A stretch of 64,000 nucleotides of DNA from Helicobacter cetorum MIT 99-5656 (GTDB lineage: Bacteria; Campylobacterota; Campylobacteria; Campylobacterales; Helicobacteraceae): assembly GCF_000259275.1 (NCBI RefSeq), contig NC_017735.1, positions 372,001 to 436,000 on the forward strand, written 5' to 3'. Position numbers and translations under genes: made by a program. The notes beneath the pieces are model-generated. The model was not told the origin of the DNA. It worked only from the letters and a program-made list of their open reading frames with translations, and searched no databases. Position 1 is the stretch's first letter. Each line of letters begins with the position of its first letter. Shown piece after piece: positions 57,541 through 64,000 of this stretch.

Positions 57541-59388
57541 CTATTGTCCTAAATCTTTTAAAATAGCGTTAGTTAAACTTTCTGTGTCTAAGCCTAAGGA
57601 TTTTTCTACTAAGGCGGTGTTTCCATGCATGACAAATTCATCAGAGATTTCAAAGCTTTTGATAGGTTTTAAGATATTTTGTTCGCTCAAAAATTCTAAA
57701 ATCGCACTAGCTACCCCGCCAAGCTTGTAATTATCGCTAAAAATATAAAGCTTTTTATAGGGAGCAATCATTGAACTTAGATTTTTATCTAAGGGCTTAA
57801 GAAACCTTAAATCTAAAAGAGCGCATTCTATGTTTTTCTCTTTTAATGCAAGCTGGACTAAATGCGCTCTTCCTACGCCATTGCCATAGCCTATGAGTAG
57901 AATTTCGCCTTCTTTTTTTAATAATTCACTTTGTCCTAAAACAAATTCACTAGGTTTAAAAACATTATCTTTTAGCACAAACGCCCCCCTTGGATAGCGG
58001 AACGCACAAGGGCTTATTTGATAATCGTTCGCAAAAAGGACGGCGTTTTTTAAAGTCTCATTGTCTCGTGGAGCAAAAATGACCATATTAGGAATGGAGC
58101 GTAAATATGCCACATCTAAAAGCCCTTGGTGCGTTTCGCCATCTTCGCCCACAATGCCCGCTCTATCAATAGCGAGTTTAATAGGTAGGCTAGAAATACA
58201 AACATCATGCACTATTTGGTCATAGGCTCGTTGTAAAAAAGTGGAATAGATAGTTACAAAGGGCTTAAAACCTTCTTTAGCCATAGCGCTGCTAGAAGTT
58301 AGGGCATGTTGTTCGGCAATGGCTACATCAAAAAAGCGTGAAGGATAAGCTTGAATAAGCTTGTCTAAGCCTGTTCCGCTTGGCATTGCAGCAGTTACGC
58401 CTACGATTTTTTCATCTTTTTTAGCTAATTCTAAAAGGGTGTTAGAATACACTTCAGTGGGCGATAAAATGGCACTCTTAGATTTTTTAGACAAACCGGT
58501 ATCTAAATCAAAAGGCCCTACGCCATGCCATTTTTCATATTTACCTTCAGCTTTTTCATAACCTTTACCCTTGATAGTTTGGGCATGGATAATAACAGGC
58601 TCTTTAAGCTCTTTGGCTAATTTTAAGGTTTCAATGATAGCTTCTAAGTCATGCCCATTAATAGGTCCTATATAATTGATACCTAGTTCTTCAAAAAACA
58701 CGCCAGGGGTTATGAGCTTAAAAGATTCTTCAAAACGGCTTGCTAAGTAATTCACACTCTCTGGTAAGGTGTTTAAAATTTTTTTGACTTTAGAGCGAAA
58801 GGATTGATAAAAAGGGCCTTTCATAAGCTGGCTAAGGGCTTTTGATAAGGCTCCAATAGGCGTGCTGATACTCATCTCATTATCATTGAGAATGATTATC
58901 ATAGGGTATTTTCTATCGCCTAGTTCGTTTAAGGCTTCATAAAAAAGCCCCGCACTAATGCTTCCATCGCCTAGCAAAGCTATAGGAATGCCGCTTTCTT
59001 GTTTTAGATGAAAAGCTTTAGCCACGCCCACGCCCAAAGAAACAGAAGTAGAACTATGCCCAGCAATGAAATAATCGTATGCGCTTTCACTGGGTTTAGT
59101 AAAACCGCTTAAGCCTTGAAATTGTCTCAAAGTGCTAAATTCTTCAAAACGATTGGTTAAAAGCTTGTGGGCGTAAGCTTGATGAGAAGTATCAAAAATA
59201 AAGGGGTTTTTCAAGCAATCAAACATCGCATGCATACCCACAATTAGCTCTACCGCTCCTAAAGATGAGCTTAAATGGCCTCCATTAGCGCTCACTACTT
59301 CTAAAATACGCTCTCGTAATGTTGCACACACTTCTTGCAAATTCTCAATATCATCAAGGTTTAAATTAAAAGTTTGTTTTTTAATCAA
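57541..59388 (-). CDS. dxs: 1-deoxy-D-xylulose-5-phosphate synthase
   Basis: 615 residues. The thiamine diphosphate motif is [18 protein letters not shown], the early fold contains [15 protein letters not shown], and the DRAG motif is [16 protein letters not shown]. It condenses pyruvate and glyceraldehyde-3-phosphate to start the MEP isoprenoid pathway. It lies between fliH and lepA in a long minus-strand operon starting at fliF. Confidence 0.97.
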   Translation of the reverse strand: MIKKQTFNLNLDDIENLQEVCATLRERILEVVSANGGHLSSSLGAVELIVGMHAMFDCLKNPFIFDTSHQAYAHKLLTNRFEEFSTLRQFQGLSGFTKPSESAYDYFIAGHSSTSVSLGVGVAKAFHLKQESGIPIALLGDGSISAGLFYEALNELGDRKYPMIIILNDNEMSISTPIGALSKALSQLMKGPFYQSFRSKVKKILNTLPESVNYLASRFEESFKLITPGVFFEELGINYIGPINGHDLEAIIETLKLAKELKEPVIIHAQTIKGKGYEKAEGKYEKWHGVGPFDLDTGLSKKSKSAILSPTEVYSNTLLELAKKDEKIVGVTAAMPSGTGLDKLIQAYPSRFFDVAIAEQHALTSSSAMAKEGFKPFVTIYSTFLQRAYDQIVHDVCISSLPIKLAIDRAGIVGEDGETHQGLLDVAYLRSIPNMVIFAPRDNETLKNAVLFANDYQISPCAFRYPRGAFVLKDNVFKPSEFVLGQSELLKKEGEILLIGYGNGVGRAHLVQLALKEKNIECALLDLRFLKPLDKNLSSMIAPYKKLYIFSDNYKLGGVASAILEFLSEQNILKPIKSFEISDEFVMHGNTALVEKSLGLDTESLTNAILKDLGQ

Positions 59389-59392
59389 AACG

Positions 59393-60169
59393 CTATACCT
59401 TAAAATTATCCAAAACGCTTTCTTTAAGGGTTTTATAGCGATTCATTAAATTCCCATCAATGCTCCCATTAGAGCTATCAATCACAATACCCCCCTTAGC
59501 AATAGCGTCATTACTTTCTAGCTTGATTTTTGAGGCATTTTGCAAGTGTTCGTTTAAGTAGGGATAATCTAAGGGGTTAACTCTCAAATGGATATTGGTT
59601 GCATCAATGACATTTTTTAATAATTCTTCAGCTAAAGCAAGGGCTACTTTTTGACTATTTTCTTCTACTTCTTTTACTATCACTTCTTTAGCAATGTCTA
59701 TTGCAATCGCACTCAATTCTTTTTCTAAAGCACTTAAGTGCTCCTGTGAGCTTTTCATTTTTTCATGCAAGGAAGTGATAGCATGTAAGAGTTGGTTTTT
59801 TTCATCATTGACGCTATTAACTAGCTCGTTGCGAGCTTTTTCTTCGCCTTCTTTAAAGCCGATTTTATAGCCATCGTTTTTAGCATTTTCAATCAAGGAT
59901 TTACTCTCTTCTTGAGCTTTCTCAAATTGCATTTGCAATTTTACTAAGTGGCTTGATAACTCATCAGTCTTTCTCAACAAACAATCTATCAAATCATTTT
60001 CTACAACTTTTTTTTCCAAAAGCTCTTTTTGAGTAGGGGTCTCCAAAGAAACACCACTAGATGAGGTGCTAACTTTAAGGGGCAAGTTTGCCATGCTCTT
60101 AAACTCATATCTTTGAATATCATGCTTATCTAAATTGTCTTTTTGAATTAAATTTTCTTGACTATTCAA
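59393..60169 (-). CDS. fliH: Flagellar assembly protein FliH
   Basis: 258 residues. A long Glu/Lys-rich coiled-coil middle (about residues 50-150, such as MQFEKAQEESKSLIENAK and GYKIGFKEGEEKARNEL) precedes the FliH/VATPase-E-like C-terminal domain (IAIDIAKEVIVKEVEEN, IHLRVNPLDY). FliH is the peripheral stalk that regulates the FliI ATPase in flagellar export. It overlaps the end of fliG by 8 bp. Confidence 0.92.
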   Translation of the reverse strand: MNSQENLIQKDNLDKHDIQRYEFKSMANLPLKVSTSSSGVSLETPTQKELLEKKVVENDLIDCLLRKTDELSSHLVKLQMQFEKAQEESKSLIENAKNDGYKIGFKEGEEKARNELVNSVNDEKNQLLHAITSLHEKMKSSQEHLSALEKELSAIAIDIAKEVIVKEVEENSQKVALALAEELLKNVIDATNIHLRVNPLDYPYLNEHLQNASKIKLESNDAIAKGGIVIDSSNGSIDGNLMNRYKTLKESVLDNFKV

Positions 60170-61193
60170 TTACATCATCCTCCTCACTCGTTTGAATAAT
60201 GCCTTTTTCTTGCAAGTTCTGCACGATTTCAATAATCTTTCTTTGAGCAATATCCACATCTTTGATTTTAACTGCCCCTAGATATTGCATTTCTTCTACA
60301 AACTGCTCTGCGGCTCTGCTACTCATGTTGCTTAAGAATTTATCCGTTAAATCTTTGGTAGAAGTTTTTAAAGCAAGAGACAAGTCTTTTTTATCCGCTA
60401 CTTTTAAAATCTCTCTAATGGCAAAATTATCTAATTTCACAATATCTTCAAAAGTAAACATCATTTCTTTAATATCGCTAGCAAGCTTATTATCTACATT
60501 TTCAATACGAGCCAAAGTGGTCTTAGCACTCTTTTGACCTAGGCGGTTAAAGATTTCAGCCACCGCTCTTAAGCCACCCACTTCAATTTTATAGCTGGTA
60601 AGCGATTCTAATTTGTTTTCTAAAACGGTAGAAACTCGCTTGACTACTTGAGGCGATATATCGCCTAAATTTGCCATTCTAATAGAAATCTCTGCTTTCA
60701 TTTCATCAGGAAAATAGCTCAAGGTCTCAGCTGCATTAGGGGCTTCCATATGAGCTAAAATCAATGCAATGGTTTGAGGGTGTTCATTGATAATAAAATC
60801 GGCTAGTTGCTGGGGCTTAATTTTTCCTAAATAAGCGAAGTTTTTCTGACTTTGCAAGCTCTTAGCAAGCTTATCCATAACCTTGCGGGCTTCTTCGCTC
60901 CCTAAAGTCCTAGTTAAAAGCTCTCTAGCGTATTCTAAGCCACCGGTATTGATGTATTGATTAGACTGAAAAATAGCAAAAAACTCTTCTAAAACCGCCG
61001 CACCAATTTGCTTATCTGTGCCATTTAGTTGCACGATTTGCTTAGAAATCTCCGTAATTGAATCAATGTCTAAGTGCCTTAAAATCTCACCTGTTGTGTC
61101 TTCACCTACTTGAATGAGTAAAATGGCAATTTTTTCACTCATGGTAAGTTCATCTAATTGAGCCTTTTGTTTAGGGGTAAGCTTGATTGCCAT
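60162..61193 (-). CDS. fliG: Flagellar motor switch protein FliG
   Basis: 343 residues. The N-terminal FliF-binding domain starts KLTPKQKAQLDELTMSEKIA, the middle domain has the FliM-binding EHPQT motif (INEHPQTIALILAHM), and the C-terminal torque domain contains VKLDNFAIREILKVADKKDL. It forms the cytoplasmic rotor ring that contacts the stators. It lies 3 bp after fliF. Confidence 0.97.
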   Translation of the reverse strand: MAIKLTPKQKAQLDELTMSEKIAILLIQVGEDTTGEILRHLDIDSITEISKQIVQLNGTDKQIGAAVLEEFFAIFQSNQYINTGGLEYARELLTRTLGSEEARKVMDKLAKSLQSQKNFAYLGKIKPQQLADFIINEHPQTIALILAHMEAPNAAETLSYFPDEMKAEISIRMANLGDISPQVVKRVSTVLENKLESLTSYKIEVGGLRAVAEIFNRLGQKSAKTTLARIENVDNKLASDIKEMMFTFEDIVKLDNFAIREILKVADKKDLSLALKTSTKDLTDKFLSNMSSRAAEQFVEEMQYLGAVKIKDVDIAQRKIIEIVQNLQEKGIIQTSEEDDVIE

Positions 61194-61196
61194 TTT

Positions 61197-62900
61197 TTAA
61201 CCTCTTGTTCCATCTGAAGAAATTTCATCTTTGATTAAGAGTCTAAAAAGCGTTGCGATTTCATCAGGACGCTCTTTTAGAGTTCCTCTAATTTTTTCTA
61301 ATATAATTTCGTATCTTACTTCTTCTTCGCTAAAGGTTGCATTAAGCCCTAGCTGGTCTTCTACTTTCTTTCTCAAATCGCCAAATTTATTCAGCTCATC
61401 TTCTTCTTCGTCTATCTCTTCAAACATAGACTTCACTTCTTTATCCTCATCAGGAACCACTTCAAGCATGCGTTCACTGAAAGGCACAATCACTTTCTTA
61501 TAGAAAATAAATAGCACCACAAACACCAAAACATACTTGATTAAAGGTGTGAAAGGCCCTAAGATTTTTTGAGCTTGATGGATAATTTTCTCTGTCAAGG
61601 TAGCATTATTAATAGTAGGCACCATAGGATTAAACTCAAAATTACTCACCGCCACATCATCGCCTCTATTTTGGCTATAGCCTATGGCTTGCTTCACTAA
61701 AGTGTTAATTTTTTTAAGCGATTCATCACTCAAGGGCACATATTCTAAAGCACTTACGCCATCTTTAAGCACGACCTTATACTTACCATCCACGACAACA
61801 GCGGCATTTAATCGTATTAAAGTGCCAAACTCGCCCTTAATCTCGCTGATAGTTTTACCCACTTCATAATTAGTCGTGTTTTGAGACTTTTCGTATTTTT
61901 CCTGCTCTTTATTATCCTTTAGCCCTTGTACAGGACCGATATTACTCACCACTCCTGGCACTCCCCCAACTTCTTTTTTAGGCGTGCCTGTTTTTTTCTC
62001 TTCTAAATTTTGCTCGCTTCTCACCACATTATTAGGGTCAAAAGTCTCTTTAGTGCTTTTCTTTTGTGAAAAATCAAACTCCGCATTAACCCTTGCTACT
62101 ACTTTATTTTTACCCCCTACAATAGGGGCTAAGATATTGACCACTTTACTCTCTAAAATATTTTCAAAATTCTGTTTGTAGCGTAATTGCTCTAAGGCTA
62201 ATTCTTTAGAATTATCTAAGCTATCGCCTTCGCCTAGTGGCTCGCCATTTTCATTCACGATTTTCACATTCTCTATAGTGAGCTTAGGAATTGAAGCAGC
62301 AATAAGATTTTTAATCCCTAAAATTTGGGTGGGTAAAAGCTTCATATCCGGCTTAAGCTTTAGCATAACCGATGCGCTTGGTGGCACTTCTTTAGAGACA
62401 AACACGCTCTCTTTTGGAATTGCAATATGAACATTAGCTTTAAGAATGGGGTTTAAGCTTTCAATCGTGCGAGATAATTCGCCTTCAATCGCACGAATGA
62501 GCTTGATATTTTGGTCAAAATCAGTCGCCCCAAAGTCCTTAGTGTCAAAAATTTCAAAACCTACTTTACTCGTTTTAGGAATGCCTTGAGACGCTAAAGT
62601 GATTCTTTCTTCATAAATTTTATCCTTAGGAATAAGAATGGTAGTGTCTTTAGGCACTTTGTAAGGAATTTGGTTTTGTTGAAGGTGTTGCAAGATTAAA
62701 GCGTTATCGCTAGGGTCTAGCCCTTCAAATAAGACTCCATAGCCCCCTTGAACATAATCTTTTTCTTTAAAAGGGTAGAGCAACAAAAAAACAAGCAACG
62801 CTGTAACCAAAACTCCCGCTGAAATGAGAGCAATCTTTTGCTTCTTATTCAGTTTGATAAAAAAATTAACAATTTGTTGCAACAATACTTTGAAGTCCAA
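61197..62900 (-). CDS. fliF: Flagellar MS-ring protein FliF
   Basis: 567 residues with two membrane spans, near residues 23-43 (IALISAGVLVTALLVFLLLY) and about 445-465 (YVLVFVVLFIFYKKVIV). The periplasmic ring-building domains between them include RAIEGELSRTIESLNPI. The C-terminal tail binds FliG. It forms the base ring of the flagellum. It is first in the fliF-fliG-fliH-dxs-lepA operon. Confidence 0.96.
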   Translation of the reverse strand: MDFKVLLQQIVNFFIKLNKKQKIALISAGVLVTALLVFLLLYPFKEKDYVQGGYGVLFEGLDPSDNALILQHLQQNQIPYKVPKDTTILIPKDKIYEERITLASQGIPKTSKVGFEIFDTKDFGATDFDQNIKLIRAIEGELSRTIESLNPILKANVHIAIPKESVFVSKEVPPSASVMLKLKPDMKLLPTQILGIKNLIAASIPKLTIENVKIVNENGEPLGEGDSLDNSKELALEQLRYKQNFENILESKVVNILAPIVGGKNKVVARVNAEFDFSQKKSTKETFDPNNVVRSEQNLEEKKTGTPKKEVGGVPGVVSNIGPVQGLKDNKEQEKYEKSQNTTNYEVGKTISEIKGEFGTLIRLNAAVVVDGKYKVVLKDGVSALEYVPLSDESLKKINTLVKQAIGYSQNRGDDVAVSNFEFNPMVPTINNATLTEKIIHQAQKILGPFTPLIKYVLVFVVLFIFYKKVIVPFSERMLEVVPDEDKEVKSMFEEIDEEEDELNKFGDLRKKVEDQLGLNATFSEEEVRYEIILEKIRGTLKERPDEIATLFRLLIKDEISSDGTRG

Positions 62901-62949
62901 TGCTAGAACCTTGATAAAATTTTTAGCTTTTTCATTCTAATGATATGAT

Positions 62950-63633
62950 TTAAATTCTCTTAAACACGCTCAAATAAATCCCTACAGAAAAACAAGCCCC
63001 TAAAGCCCCTAAACAAAAACCTCCTAAAACATCGCTAGGATAATGCACCCCTAAATAAATGCGGGCTAACCCCATTAAGAGAATGAAGAAAAGCAAGCTA
63101 TAGATGAGAGTATTTCTAATTTTTTTATGAGAAATAAAATGGGGTAATAATAAGATAATTAGCCCATAAAAAATGGCACTAGAAAGCGAATGCCCACTAG
63201 GAAAGCTAAAGCCATGCGGACTTGAAAGCCACTCATCAGGGTTTGGTCTAGGGCGTGCAATGAGATGCTTTAAAAACTTTAAAACAGCTTCAGCTACCAC
63301 AATACTAAGCACAAACCACACTCCAAGCACTAATTTTTTACGATAGAGACTTAAAAATACCCCCACTAACAAACTCAAGGGCAACACAAATTTAGAAGAG
63401 CCTAAGAAAGTAGCGTAATTGACTATTTGAGCTAAAGTAGGGTTAGAATCAAAAGGGTGTGAACGCACTAAACTAAAAATCGCATTATCTATCAAACTCA
63501 TATGATTAAAAAGAACCAAGTAAGCAATAAGTCCAAAAAGCACGCTAAAAACAACCCCTAAAAGAAAAAGAGCCTTAATTTGCAGTAATAAAAATGGTTT
63601 AGATTGCACATTTTTGAGAGAATTTTCAGTCAT
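62950..63633 (-). CDS. PAP2-family membrane phosphatase
   Basis: 227 residues with about six membrane segments. The three PAP2 motifs are present: KFLKHLIARPRP, FPSGHS and RIYLGVHYPSDVLGG. The substrate is probably a lipid-linked phosphate (undecaprenyl pyrophosphate, phosphatidate or lipid A type); sequence alone does not decide. It lies between fliF and the divergent pyrG, an arrangement I believe is also found in H. pylori. Confidence 0.9.
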   Translation of the reverse strand: MTENSLKNVQSKPFLLLQIKALFLLGVVFSVLFGLIAYLVLFNHMSLIDNAIFSLVRSHPFDSNPTLAQIVNYATFLGSSKFVLPLSLLVGVFLSLYRKKLVLGVWFVLSIVVAEAVLKFLKHLIARPRPNPDEWLSSPHGFSFPSGHSLSSAIFYGLIILLLPHFISHKKIRNTLIYSLLFFILLMGLARIYLGVHYPSDVLGGFCLGALGACFSVGIYLSVFKRI

Positions 63634-63904
63634 TATTTTAAAACCCTTTTAGCTAGTTAATATCAAAATTTATACTCAATGAAATTCAAAATGGCTCTTA
63701 AAGATTTTAAACAATCATATTTAAACACATAAGAGCTTTTTATTCTAGTAAAAAATAGCTAATAAGAAACTGAAAAATTAAGGATTTATTATCGGTTATT
63801 TTTATTTTTTTTAAAAGACATCAATTTTTGCTCTCTTTTAAAGCTTTTTAACCCTTTTTAGACTACAATTTGAGAAGTAAAAATCAAAAGGAACACAATA
63901 ACTT

Positions 63905-64000
63905 ATGGATAGAGCCAAATTTATATTCGTTACAGGGGGCGTTTTAAGCTCTCTAGGAAAGGGTATTTCTTCATCATCAATTGCAACTTTATTGCAACAT
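63905..64000 (+). CDS. pyrG: CTP synthase, N-terminal start (cut by window edge)
   Basis: The first 32 residues, [20 protein letters not shown] and onward, carry the P-loop-like [11 protein letters not shown] start of CTP synthase, which aminates UTP to CTP. AAAAGGA (63887-63893) is the ribosome-binding site and TACAAT (63864-63869) a possible -10 box. The gene continues beyond the window. The 271-bp gap to the divergent PAP2 gene holds no ORF. Confidence 0.95.

Overview
The window reads as the chromosome of a gastric Helicobacter close to, but not the same as, H. pylori. The base composition is AT-rich. Backbone proteins (RuvA, MurJ, CysS, VacA, Rep, AlpA/AlpB, NhaC, RidA, DadA, Alr, RlmH, AccD, RecO, LepA, Dxs, FliF/G/H, PyrG) look like their H. 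pylori counterparts, often in the H. pylori order as I remember it. Several tandem vacA-like genes next to an intact vacA point to a species such as H. cetorum. That species name is inference; no search was run.

Layout. (1) 1-22.1 kb: a toxin/autotransporter region. It holds the 3' end of one VacA-type gene, a giant VacA-like gene with a duplicated passenger, a shorter VacA-like gene, the backbone block ruvA-fapA-like-murJ-cysS, and a full vacA. Three of the four toxin-type genes end in an almost identical ~1.3 kb 3' module followed by shared non-coding DNA. After vacA this DNA expands into a 93-bp tandem array built from decayed copies of the last codons of the gene. (2) 22.1-34.3 kb: a restriction-modification island. 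An IS1595-type transposase is followed by a two-methylase type IIS system resembling AlwI, then a lone HindII/TaqI-type adenine methylase, the Rep helicase, and a decayed HaeIII-type system. In the last, the nuclease carries two frameshifts and the methylase is split by an IS605-type element. (3) 34.4-42.6 kb: nhaC, four tRNAs, then ridA-dadA-dagA-alr (D/L-alanine metabolism and uptake) and an amino-acid ABC uptake pair. (4) 42.6-47.9 kb: the AlpA/AlpB adhesin genes, flanked by three small loci with type I toxin-antitoxin architecture. Two are clear AapA/IsoA relatives and one encodes an unrelated 19-residue hydrophobic peptide. (5) 48.1-51.8 kb: housekeeping genes (membrane protein, rlmH, accD, recO, cinA-like). 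(6) 52.0-55.7 kb: a second defence patch, with an OLD-like ATPase/nuclease carrying a C11 tract near its start and a frameshift near its end, plus a cytosine-5 methylase with a small PD-(D/E)XK-like nuclease. (7) 55.7-64 kb: lepA, dxs, fliH, fliG, fliF, a PAP2 phosphatase and, divergently, the start of pyrG.

Two themes link the regions. Surface and secreted proteins (VacA family, AlpAB) sit beside repeats that can drive recombination or slippage. Defence genes are in flux, with intact, orphan, frameshifted, IS-split and homopolymer-bearing examples side by side.
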